Notes: generated from the sequence alone by a model not told the origin. 27,307 nucleotides of DNA from Salisapilia sapeloensis (GCA_023334545.1 JAADVB010000237.1:1-27307); one strand, 5' to 3'; positions 17,722 to 27,049 are shown, counted from the first letter of the stretch. Made by a program: numbers and translations.

Positions 17722-17983
17722 TCCCTTTTTGGTATGCGCTAATCTCGAGGCGATCGAAACGGTCACTCAGCCCGGTCTGAGATCAACTTCGAGAAAGCCA
17801 AATTACTACACCAGTAAAGTGAGAATATAGGATTGCGATGCTCATATCAAAGCTATATGAACAATATGAAGCACTTGAGACTCATGCGCAAGGTCCTGGT
17901 CTGAAGCGGAAACTCTCGTACCGCCCAATAGAACCTCTATCCGTTCTACTAAATTGACGCTTTCGGAAGATGTTGAGTTGAGT
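17722..17983. promoter_or_regulatory. Shared upstream region of the longin-like gene and VPS35
   Basis: 262 bp between two divergent start codons. It must hold both promoters. AT-rich around 17810-17870 (includes AGCTATATGAACAATATGAAG). No core element could be assigned with confidence. Confidence 0.4.
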
Positions 17984-20668
17984 ATGGGAGTCGCAAAGAT
18001 AGGGAAGAAAAATAGTGCTCGGACACGAGGAAGAATGCTGCGATCGTCTGGGCAGTCGGCCCTCTTGGAGGAGGCCAAGCGCAGCGTGCGTGAATGTGGC
18101 TTCCGGATGGAGCAGCAGATCGAGTCCAATGACGTCGCTGCTGCTGTCGACGATGCCGTCCACCTTCTCAAAGAGCTGCGGACGAGCCAACTTTCGCCTA
18201 CGAATTACTACGAGCTCTGTATGAGTGCAGCTCACTTTTCATCAATACTTTTGCTCATTCCTAATTGACTATTGATAACAGATATGCTGGCAGTAAACGA
18301 GCTACGAAAGCTGGAAGTGTATTTTGAGAAGTTACAGAAGTCTGGCACAAGTATCCAAAGTCTATACGACCGCGTCGAAAGCTCTTCTAGTGTCCTACCA
18401 CGATTGTACCTACTCTTTTATATCAAAACGGTACAATGACCTCACCCTTGATCCTATCCTAGATACCTTCTCTTCACAGTGGGCTCCGTGGATCTCAAAT
18501 CGAACAACGACAATGCTCTCGCGATTCTAACGGACCTCGCAGACATGGCCAAAGGCGTCCAACACCCTCTCAGAGGTCTATTCCTTCGCGAATACTTCTC
18601 CAACTGTGTGAATGACGACTTGTTTACTTCAAACGACCTTTTGCACCTCCTGTTGCAAAATTTTCGCGAAATGAACCGCCTCTGGATCCGTATCAAGCAT
18701 CAGAAGCTGAGCTCTGAGACACAAACAGAGGCTCTAGTCAGAGAACAGGAACGGTACGACCTTCGTGTGCTCGTGGGAACCAGTCTCAACCGTCTCAGCC
18801 AGTCGGATCAAACCTCTCTTGACCTCTACACGAGTCAGATCTTACCACAGGTGCTCGAGATCCTCGTCACATGCAAAGACGCGGTAGCACAGGAGTACAT
18901 TTTGGATTGCATTATCCAGGCCTTTCCTGTAAACTTCCATCTGCCTACACTCGACAGACTTTTGATGTGCATGAAAGAGCTGAAACCAGAGATGAACTGG
19001 CCGAGTGTTCTGCAGTCACTACTGCAGCGTCTCACGCTGTACATGAGTGCTCTAGAGGAAGCCGCAAGAGAGGACGTCATGATGTCAACCAGTGGCGACG
19101 GACAAGGCAAAGATCTCTTCGCCAAACTCTTGTCAGGAACCAAGAAACTCCAGAAGAAGCACCCGAAGGAATGCGCAGACGAGAACTTGCTTGGTCTTTT
19201 CCACACCCTTGTCAACTTTGTTTTAGAGGCTGGGAATCAGTCTATGTCACGACTTAACGCAGTCTCATCCTTCGTCCTGCCTCTCCTCCAGGAAGGATAC
19301 ACAGACGAAGACGCGTCGGACGACGGACGGAAAGCGATTCGAAAGGTCATAGACTCCATTGCCACCTCCCTCCTCCGTTCGCTTCACCTAAGTGAATTGA
19401 TGCAGCTGGAGTACTTTCCACCCATGCTCCAGCTACTCCCGTACAAGACCAGTCGACGGAAGATCGCACTGACGACCATCGACTGCCTCTTTGACCGGAA
19501 AGAACACGTCGACAGCGTTCCCCAAGTCTCCTTCCTCTTGCAGACGCTACTTGCTCCTCTGGTCTATGACGACCGGAATTCGTCTCCGACCAGTCCAGAG
19601 GTGTTTGGGTATGAGGCTTTTGACAAAGAGCAGCAGAAGGTCTCCAAGGTCATCTCGCTCCTGCAGACCGACGACCTGGACACTCTCTTCCTCATGTTTT
19701 CCACCGCCCGCAAGTGCTTTGGCCAAGGAGGTGTCCACCGCATCAAGCACACGCTCACGCCACTCGTCTACAGATCCCTCCCACTCGCTCGACAGCTACA
19801 TGCGCAAGAAGAGGAGAAGTACACTGTCAGCAGTCGACAGGTGCTCCAGTTTGTGCACGAGATGGTGACGGCGCTGGCGTCCAAGCTGGAGATGATGAGC
19901 TTGGGCTGCATATCGCTCTTTACGCACAGTGCATTAGCTGCAGATGCGTGTGAAGACCATGAGAACATTGCGTACGAGTTCATGACACAAGCCTTCATCG
20001 TATACGAAGACCAGGTGACTGCTTCGAGAGACCAGTGGCGGGCGCTAGAGCTCGTGACGGGAGCTCTGAGGAGCATCCAGAACCTGTCGAGAGAGAACTA
20101 CGAGGTGCTGGCCACCAAAGCGACGCAGTACGGAGCCAAGCTGCTTCGGAAGAATGAGCAGGGCGCCATGATCCTACGCTGCGCCCACCTCTTTTGGGTA
20201 TTCATGTGTCTTATAGGCAACTTGTATCCAACTCTAACGTACTTGTGAATGCAGCACCCAAAGTATCAGGACGGGAAGAGTGTGCTGGAGTGTCTGCAGC
20301 GGTCGCTTCGGATTGCAGATGCCTGTAGTGATTCGTCGTCTTCCGTCCAAGTGGTCTTATTCCTCGAGTGCCTCGAAGCGGTATGTCCGGTCTTTGGTCC
20401 ATCCTCACTACTCTTTGTTGCTGACGTCTTGATGTTTGTGTAGTATGTGTACTTTTACGCCCAAAAGACACCGGAGGTAACGGCGAACTACGTGAATGGC
20501 CTCTTGGCTCTCGTGAATGAACACTTGGAGAACATGGAGCCTGGGCAGGCGAGAGAAGAAGGAGAAGACAGGTATTATGCCATCGTGCACTACTTGAAAA
20601 CGAAGGGCCTCATGTCCGGTGGTGTCCTCGTCACAGCTACGGCGGAACAAGTCTCTTTTCCCTTCTAG
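17984..20668 (+). CDS. VPS35: Retromer subunit VPS35
   Basis: Five exons (17984-18218, 18282-18405, 18463-20197, 20255-20380, 20444-20668) give 814 residues; human is 796. Introns are 63, 57, 57 and 63 nt. VPS35 is the alpha-solenoid core of retromer, binding VPS26 at its N-terminus and VPS29 at its C-terminus to recycle cargo from endosomes. Diagnostic parts: LRTSQLSPTNYYELY/MLAVNEL across intron 1; PRL/YLLFTVGSVDLKS across intron 2; HPLRGLFLREY; AHLFW/HPKYQDGKSVLECL across intron 3; LEA/YVYFYAQKT across intron 4. Only the intron-2 borders given keep frame and the PRLYLL motif; an apparent later donor (GTACAATG) does not. Start 17984 has A at -3 and G at +4; ATG 18035 would give 797 residues and is a fair alternative. 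Confidence 0.95.
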
Positions 20669-21017
20669 AGCCTCTTTCCTCGCATCCTGTCCGCAGCCAC
20701 AAGAGTCGTCGGCATAATTAAGTAGAAAATGAAGTATACGTTGCCATTATACTGGTCTGTAGGTCTATCATTACCTCGCACACAGACATTCTCAGTACAA
20801 TCTCCTCTGCCCACAAGGGCTTCTGAGCAGTCCGTGCCTATTACGTCGAACTATGACCGGAATGGTGGTAAAACTGCTGACGATACGCCTGTTTGCGGCA
20901 CAGGACTCGGCATCTGGTCGTATTACAAATCGCAATGCGCTTCGTAGTCATGCTCAATGTCCGTCAAACCTGAGCTCACTATAATTTTAACTCGACAGAA
21001 GACATATTACTTGTGAG
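20669..21017. other. Intergenic region between VPS35 and the dehydrogenase
   Basis: 349 bp on the plus strand holding the VPS35 3' flank and the promoter of the next gene (CTATAATTTTAAC at about 20979-20991 lies about 30 bp upstream of the start). A short open frame at 20729-20947 lacks family features and is not called. Confidence 0.5.
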
Positions 21018-22013
21018 ATGTCTGCGAACGAAAACACCGACGTACCGGCTGAATGGACCATCGACCAGGTCCCACCGCAAACGGGCAAGGTTGCCATTGT
21101 CACTGGGGCCAATTGTGGCATCGGCTACGTCGAGGCAAGAGAGCTTGCTCGGAAAGGGGCGCATGTCATCTGCGCTTGTCGTAGCAAGGAGCGAGGCGAG
21201 AAAGCTGTCAAAGACATTCAAGAAGAGCTCAAGGCTGACGAAAATGCTACTGGCAAAGTCGAATTTATGCAACTGGATGTAGCTGACTTGGACAGCGTTC
21301 GTAAATTCGCGGACGGATTCCGCCAATCGTTCAGCAAGCTGGACATCCTATTGAATAACGCCGGTGTGATGGCCATTGGGTATCAAGAGACACCGCAGGG
21401 ATATGAGACTCAGTTTACTGTCAACCATCTCGGCCACTTCGCATTGACTGCCCAGCTCTTCGACCTCTTGCGTAAGAGCGACAGCGCACGTGTAGTGAAC
21501 GTGAGTAGCATCATGCACTGGTATGCGCGCGACTTTAACGAGGACGAGATCATGCGCCCACAGTCTAAGTACTCTCCAAACTCGGTCTACAGCGACTCCA
21601 AGCTCTGCAACCTCCTATTCACTCTCGAGCTTGACCGTCGCCTGAAGGCTGCTGGCATTGACAACGTCAAGTCGGTATCTGCCCACCCTGGCATTACCGA
21701 CTCCAATCTAACGGGACCGCCGAGTGAAAATAACTCGTGGCACTGGCGTCTCCTCTACAAGATTAATGTCGCCATCATGCAAATATTCAGGCTGAAAAGC
21801 CCAACGACTATGGGAGCAGCACCCGAACTCTACGCTGCTACCGGCGAAAACATGAATGGAGGCGATTATGTCGGTCCAAACGGATTTAGGCACATTCGCG
21901 GGTACCCAGCGAAAGAAGAACCCACGGTACAAGCCAAGTCCGAGACTGCTGCCAAGAAGCTTTGGGCGTATAGCGAACAGCTAGCAAGCGTCAACTTCAA
22001 GATAAGTAAATAA
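21018..22013 (+). CDS. Short-chain dehydrogenase/reductase (retinol dehydrogenase/WWOX-like)
   Basis: Intronless, 331 residues, ATG 21018 to TAA at 22011-22013. Classical SDR fold: cofactor loop TGANCGIG (29-36, TGxxxGIG); CRSKERG (54-60), the basic pattern that usually selects NADP(H); DVADLDS; NNAG (113-116); VNVSS with catalytic Ser near 163; and YSDSK with Tyr191 and Lys195. The sequence after it (CNLLFTLELDRRL, SVSAHPGITDSNL) matches the subfamily of retinol dehydrogenases 11-14, protochlorophyllide-reductase-like proteins and WW-domain oxidoreductases. No signal peptide or membrane anchor is seen, so it is likely cytosolic. The substrate cannot be named from sequence. The usual Gly after TGAN is Cys here. 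Confidence 0.93.
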   Translation: MSANENTDVPAEWTIDQVPPQTGKVAIVTGANCGIGYVEARELARKGAHVICACRSKERGEKAVKDIQEELKADENATGKVEFMQLDVADLDSVRKFADGFRQSFSKLDILLNNAGVMAIGYQETPQGYETQFTVNHLGHFALTAQLFDLLRKSDSARVVNVSSIMHWYARDFNEDEIMRPQSKYSPNSVYSDSKLCNLLFTLELDRRLKAAGIDNVKSVSAHPGITDSNLTGPPSENNSWHWRLLYKINVAIMQIFRLKSPTTMGAAPELYAATGENMNGGDYVGPNGFRHIRGYPAKEEPTVQAKSETAAKKLWAYSEQLASVNFKISK

Positions 22014-22041
22014 ACAAGCTTACTAGCGACCATTTGCTTCC

Positions 22042-22326
22042 ATGTCGAGGTGCCAACGAGTGTTCAAAGTCATCGATTGCATGCAAAGTTCGACTACTAA
22101 AATTATCATATCTGATCCCATATTCCATCTAATCTATCGCCCAATCGAGTTTCTGGTGGAAACCTGGGTTGGGACCACCGACTATAGCTATCGAGTATGC
22201 GATGCAACGTTTATCGACGGTATGCTCATCGTGTGTCTATTGACAGCAATATGGACCTACTTTAACCTAAGCTACCGTGCTTATCGATGGGAATTAAAAT
22301 CAAGTACAGATCGTCATCAGCGTTGA
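22042..22326 (+). CDS. Possible small membrane ORF (94 residues)
   Basis: ATG 22042, stop TGA at 22324-22326, only 28 bp after the dehydrogenase stop. It contains one likely membrane helix (MLIVCLLTAIWTYFNLSYRAY, given in part: IVCLLTAIWTYF) after an aromatic-rich segment. A GTACAG donor-like sequence lies near its end (22306), so it could be a 5' exon, but no acceptor at the short distances typical here joins it in frame to the LRR gene. No family is recognised; it may be chance. Confidence 0.25.
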   Translation: MSRCQRVFKVIDCMQSSTTKIIISDPIFHLIYRPIEFLVETWVGTTDYSYRVCDATFIDGMLIVCLLTAIWTYFNLSYRAYRWELKSSTDRHQR

Positions 22327-22417
22327 GAACAGAATATCTACTGGAATGTCATGTGATGCTTACCCGCTCACCGTACACTCTTGCCTTCATCATATTTCAT
22401 TTTCCCTTGAACGAAAG

Positions 22418-24344
22418 ATGCCGCCAAGCACTCTCACGCCCCTTTGCATTGCGATTCTCCTACTCTTGACACGCGTCCAAGGAAATCAAACCGCTATCAT
22501 TGACGGTATCAGCGGAGAATCGCTTGCAGAGCTTCTCTTGGGAGCCAAAAAAATGTGCTTATTTGCAATTCTGCTGCTATTTCGTCTACTGATGCAATGC
22601 TACCATAATAGAGTGCTTAAAAACGAAGGATGGAAAACGCTCAACGCTGCAGACGTCCCAAAAGCAGAAGAATTGTACGTCAATTCGATACGAAGTACTT
22701 GGATAGGTCTGACTGAGTCTCAACCGGTTTGTTTCTATGAGCAGACATCTACAAGGCAATCCCATTGAATCGATAAATGGCGTCTTTGAGCATCTAAAAA
22801 TCTTGTAAGCTGCCCTGGAAACGATCAACCAATTCTATTGTCCTCACTTGAGTGCATAGGAAATTGAATCATGCGAAGATGAAAGAGTTGGATGCGGAAA
22901 TGTTTCCAAAGCTAAAATCCTTGTATGTCCCTGCAATCGTATTAATACAATTCAGGCAATGCTTTTACTGATGCCGTTAATTAGAATGTACATCAATGGG
23001 GAGCTTGAGGAGTTTTCTGGCGAGTGGAAGCATCTGGAGTATTTGTACGTTGCATTCAAACTTTAGATGAAGATATAAAAAATCTTTTCAAGGTGTTAAT
23101 GTGCTCTTTTGAACAGAGATTTGGCTGCCAACAAACTGGCAAAGTTTGACAATAAACTTCCAAATATTAGATGGCTGTAGGTTACGTTTATTCGACTCTT
23201 AGGATACCACTCCCTTATGCACGACTTTGACTGTAGGCGGCTGAGCAAGAACCAATTGACAGAATTCAATTGCAAATACGACAAGCTAAAAAGCCTGTAT
23301 GCCTTCATATTTTCCGCTCACACCATCTTGATGACATTTAATAAATATAGACGTATTGCGGACAACAAGTTGGCGACGAGCACGATAAAGACCAAATGCT
23401 CGAAGCTTAAAACGCTGTAAGCTAATCTTTACTATTGGGTCCGAGGCTTATCTAATGAACGCTTGTATCGTATATAGAGATTTGGGGGGCAACAAAATGA
23501 ATCACTTTGGCGATGGAATTGCTGCAAAGTTTGGAAAGCATCTTCGAGTTCTGTACGCCTCGCTCTTATGAATGGCCAAAACCAAGTTCTAAGACTATCT
23601 ATATACGTGTGCGTGTAGATATGCCGGTCACAACGAAATGAAGATATTTGATGGCATGTGGGAGGAACTGAAAGAGCTGTAAGCTCCTTTTTTGCCTCAA
23701 ATACTTTCGATGGATACTAACTTGATTTATGGTGCTACCAGGTACATTGACCACAATGAGATCATTCGAGTCAAGGCCTATCTTCCCAAGATCATCAAGA
23801 TGTAAGTGGAGTAACGATGCTACAAGCTATACATATACCAACATCTGGACGTGTAGAGATGCTAGTCATAATAAGCTATACGGAGAAGGTTTTCAGATCA
23901 AGCCACGAGACGAGTGGGGACAAACATCGGTGACGACGCTCGATTCATTGTACATATCATTTTGCGCTTTCGTCTCCATGAGGTTTAGAGATTAACTGAT
24001 GATCGAGTAGAGACTTGTCTTACAATGACGAAGGAGAGGCTTTGAAAGTTCGGTTCGCCTCCGGACAACATCTAAAATACCTGTAGATTTGTCTGACTTA
24101 CTCATTGGCAAGCCTGCACTAACTTGTATGAATGATAGGAATGTTAAGAAGAGCAGGACGAAGGATTGTAAGTTCTACATGTCCCGAGGCTATGACAAGC
24201 TGTAAGTTTACATATAGATGACCAAAACGTCCATTTGCTGACTTGTTATGTAGTATCCTGCCCAACGGCAATGAAATGACGAACAGAGACATGCCATACA
24301 AGGATTGGTCTGGCATGTACGATGGAACGAATAAGATTAAGTAG
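22418..24344 (+). CDS. Secreted leucine-rich-repeat protein, one repeat per exon (15 exons)
   Basis: Exons: 22418-22554, 22612-22674, 22745-22804, 22860-22922, 22985-23044, 23117-23176, 23237-23296, 23351-23416, 23478-23552, 23619-23678, 23742-23801, 23857-23949, 24011-24082, 24139-24201, 24254-24344. Introns are 52-72 nt. All 14 are in phase 2 and split the same Leu/Ile codon at the end of each repeat (CT|N, TT|N or AT|N). The product is 360 residues with no internal stop. Exon 1 encodes a signal peptide (MPPSTLTPLCIAILLLLT, about 1-22). The repeats read LxLxxNxLxxF...LKxL, for example LRLSKNQLTEF and LDLGGNKMNHF; most are 20 residues long. Later repeats degenerate and no kinase or anchor follows. 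It is predicted to be an extracellular or ER-lumenal solenoid; its ligand is unknown. The individual joins rest on frame, GT-AG and repeat alignment, which agree at every join. Confidence 0.85.
22612..24201 (+). repeat. Array of 13 LRR-encoding exons with phase-2 introns
   Basis: Thirteen internal exons of 60, 63, 66, 72, 75 or 93 nt, all multiples of three. Most encode one repeat that begins with the last base of the split Leu codon. Seven are exactly 60 nt (20 residues). The introns have diverged fully in sequence, so the array is old or the introns evolve fast; only the exon pattern and the intron position are shared. Confidence 0.85.
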
Positions 24345-24460
24345 CATGTGATCAAGGGAGATTGACTACCTACGAGTCTATTCGAATCGACTTTTCAACA
24401 AGCACAAGCGTTTAATTTCGAAATCACTTTGATGTTTCCTTCTCCTTTCTGTCGACATGA
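24345..24460. other. Convergent gap between the LRR gene and MCU
   Basis: 116 bp between two facing stop codons; must hold both polyadenylation regions. No other feature is seen. Confidence 0.5.
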
Positions 24461-26006
24461 TCACTTCTCCAGCTTCTCTTCTGCCAGCTCCGCCGCCATC
24501 TTCTGCTGCTGTCCTAGAATCCGGCCAGCATCCAGCTCCAGCAGATGCAAGTACCTCGCCTGCAGCGCCGTCGGTTTCCTCAGCACTTCTTCCAGCTGAT
24601 CCACCCTCTTCTTGGTCGTCAAGACTGCGGCCTCCACTTCGGCCAGTCGAGCAGCATCCATACCTCTCTTCTTGATCAACTTTTTTAATCGACTCTGATA
24701 CACATAGTCGTAAATGTTCTCATATTCGTACTCTTGGTTCGTGATGCTCCACCACAGGTACCCGATGATGGATACACCGAAGCCTGTGAAGTACGTAACA
24801 GGTTCCATGATATCCCATGAAAAATGAATGAACGACAGGTAGAAGTACAAGCCGAAGCCGCCGACGAGGGTCGTCGTCATGGCGGCAGAGGTACCGTTGG
24901 CGGCCCGTACGGCGGCCTTCTCCAGCTCTTTTTCCAAACCTTTGAGCGCTTTGTACTCTGGTTCCCTTTCGTCGATAAAGGCACGAAGGCGGTCTCGTTC
25001 CTTCATGAAGAGTTGGGTCGAGACAGGGGTGAGGCCGATGGACTTGAGGTAGGAGTCGAGGATGCTTCGAGGCTGGAGGAAGATCGAGTGCTCCAGGTCC
25101 TCGTCACCAGACTGTCCAAAGTAAAAGACCGTTCCAGCATGATGGAATGCGTTGAGCACCTCTGCTGCCTGCGTCTTGGCGATCCCATGTTCTTCACACA
25201 TCAAGCTGAATTCCTACTAACGAATTAGAGCGAGAGGAGACACGATTGAATACAAAAGGCATACAGAGTACGAGATCTTCCACTTGTGGAGCGTGCTGAG
25301 CGTGTGGCGGAGTGCGATGACAGCAGACTTTTGAGTGACGGCACGGACGTCGAGGTCGCCACTGTCCATAATGCTAGTATACGCATCTCCTACGTGCGTT
25401 GTTAGTCAAAATTACACTTACATAAGCCGTTCAACGTACCGATGAACACTGGAGCTCGGACGGAGTACACTTTATCGTTGATGGCTAGCTTGAAGTCGTC
25501 GCTTAGAACGGAATGCAGCGAATCGCTCGAGAGATACGGGTCTCCTTTCCTCGTCTGCAGAACAATTTCCTGGATAGAACTGTCCTCGCTTTTGATCTGA
25601 GCTGCCACATCCTTCACCGTCGAGTCTATAAAGAAATTATTTATCATCCAAAAGCACATGCCGACGGAATGCAACGAACCCAACGAAAGACTGAAGACTC
25701 GCTGCTCTTCATTGCCTTTAAGAGGCAATGGGATCGAAATCGCACACGCTCCATTCATGTACTGCATCTCGAGCGACTGGCGAGCTAAACCAGTGCACAA
25801 TGAGCTATTTAGTTGCTAGAGAGAGCGTCAGATTGAGTACCATAGGGAGACGATAGGATCGAGGTAGTGGAAATGGGACTCGTCATAAGCTGTGGGCTGA
25901 ATCTGAGCTGATGCTTGGACTCTGTCAGAAAGCCATGTCGGACTGAGCTCGAGGAGGAAAAGGAAGGACGAATTCGCCCTAGGGAGCGCACGGTGGACCG
26001 GATCAT
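24461..26006 (-). CDS. MCU: Mitochondrial calcium uniporter pore subunit
   Basis: Five minus-strand exons (26006-25841, 25784-25680, 25625-25440, 25389-25265, 25213-24461) give 444 residues; introns are 56, 54, 50 and 51 nt. MCU forms the Ca2+ channel of the inner mitochondrial membrane. Residues 1-55 are an Arg/Ser-rich, acid-poor presequence (MIRSTVRSLGRIRPSFSSSS). The N-terminal domain shows QYMNGACAISIPLPL and LSDDFKLAINDKVYSVR, matching the human LLLDDFKLVINDLTYHVR region. A winged-helix-like part (AKTQAAEVLNAFHHAGTVFYF) is typical of plant and protist MCUs. The selectivity filter is WDIMEPVTYF (about 327-336, Asp328 and Glu331) between helices at about 305-325 and 333-354; coiled coils follow. 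The 54-nt intron 2 has an unusual GTTCGT donor and no in-frame stop, so it could instead be exonic. Confidence 0.93.
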
Positions 26007-26235
26007 CCTCGATGTGGATTGCAATGTGCAGCTCGTCGTGAGCTCGTGGCATCGTCGTCTCGATATATTACACTCCTAAATACCCAGTTCGGCGTTTTCA
26101 GTGACACCATTATTCTCGACTATCCGAATTTTATGTCTTCGGATCTACCTCATACAAAACCAAAGTGTAGTAATCCGAAAAGCGGTGCGTTCGGTCACCT
26201 GAGATCCGAAACGAATCGGCGTGGCACAAGTAAAA
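26007..26235. promoter_or_regulatory. Bidirectional promoter region of MCU and ORAI
   Basis: 229 bp between the divergent start codons. It contains ATCCGAA at 26122-26128, 26173-26179 and 26204-26210, and its reverse complement TTCGGAT at 26138-26144: four copies within 89 bp, in the half nearer the channel gene on the plus strand. This is far above chance for a 7-mer and suggests a binding site for one factor, perhaps controlling both genes (inference). Confidence 0.5.
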
Positions 26236-27049
26236 ATGTCGGGAGTTGGTGCTGTCGTCGATGCTGTCTTCGGCTCCTACGATCTTAAGAATGCCAAGCA
26301 GTGGCGTGATGAAGACTTACAATTCCGCGAGCAAGAAAAGCAGTGGAGAGAGGACACCATCTCTCGGGAACTCGCCTGGCGGCAGGACGACCTGGAGCGC
26401 CGGCGTCGAGTGCTCAAACTCGAGAACGAGAAGCGTGCTATTGATGCTCGTCATAAGCAGTTGTCGGCTCTGTCTCAGCTGACTGCCATGATCGGAGGTT
26501 TCTCCATGGTCTCGCTCGTTGAGATCAATCTTCCTGAGGACTTGAACGAATTCCTCTTGTTCATATACGGCGCCATCGTCTGCCTACAGGTAGCATTCTA
26601 TATCGTACAGCCACATTCGACCAAACTAACCCCTTTGAATCTAGTTTATCTGCATGCTATTGTGCATGCTTATGTGTACTCTGCTGCTTCTAGCTGTGAC
26701 TCGATACGTTACGCACAAGTTGGAAGCGGAAGTGCTGTCCTTGAGCTCCATCGAGCTAGACCTCCACTCTCCGTTTGCACACTTTTGGATGAAGACTTGT
26801 GAGAACGAATGGTTGGGTGCGTTCCGTCTATTTAGACTAGGCGTTCACTTCTTACTCATGGAGGTGTCGCTCTTAGGATGGGTAGTCTTTGGTCAATCGT
26901 TAGCGGCAGCCATTTGCATCACAATCCTCAGTGCCGTCGCCATGCTGTACTTTTACCTGCATATCTCCAGTCGATGGAGGTACCTCGTCAAGCCACCAAA
27001 ACTCCACTCTATTAACCGAACCGACTCTGTATTTGAAAATGCTCCCTGA
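26236..27049 (+). CDS. ORAI: ORAI-family calcium-release-activated Ca2+ channel
   Basis: Two exons (26236-26589, 26645-27049) with a 55-nt intron (GTAGCA...AATCTAG, ACTAAC branch site) give 252 residues. ORAI subunits form the hexameric plasma-membrane Ca2+ channel opened in animals by STIM. The N-terminus (about 17-75) is a charged coiled coil (FREQEKQWREDTISREL). Pore helix TM1 reads GGFSMVSLVEINL (87-99); aligned without gaps to human SGFAMVAMVEVQL it places Gly88, Val92 and Glu96 on human Gly98, Val102 and the selectivity Glu106. TM2 spans the splice join, TM3 has LMEVSLLGW with Glu191 on human Glu190, and TM4 is about 203-225. Human pore Arg91, Lys87 and Arg83 are Gln, Ser and His here. 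Divergent to MCU. Confidence 0.88.

Noticed and set aside
18406-18479. VPS35 donor at GTACAATG (about 18431) with acceptor CTTCACAG
   Set aside because: It gives TWAPWISNRTTT and an early stop. The GTACCTAC donor with the ATCCTAG acceptor keeps PRLYLLFTVGSVDLKS.
22346-22768. Single 140-codon membrane protein reading through the first LRR introns
   Set aside because: Ends inside LRR intron 2 and breaks the repeat pattern; GT-AG splicing at 22555-22611 and 22675-22744 restores phase-2 LRR exons. Retention of intron 1 is kept as a finding.
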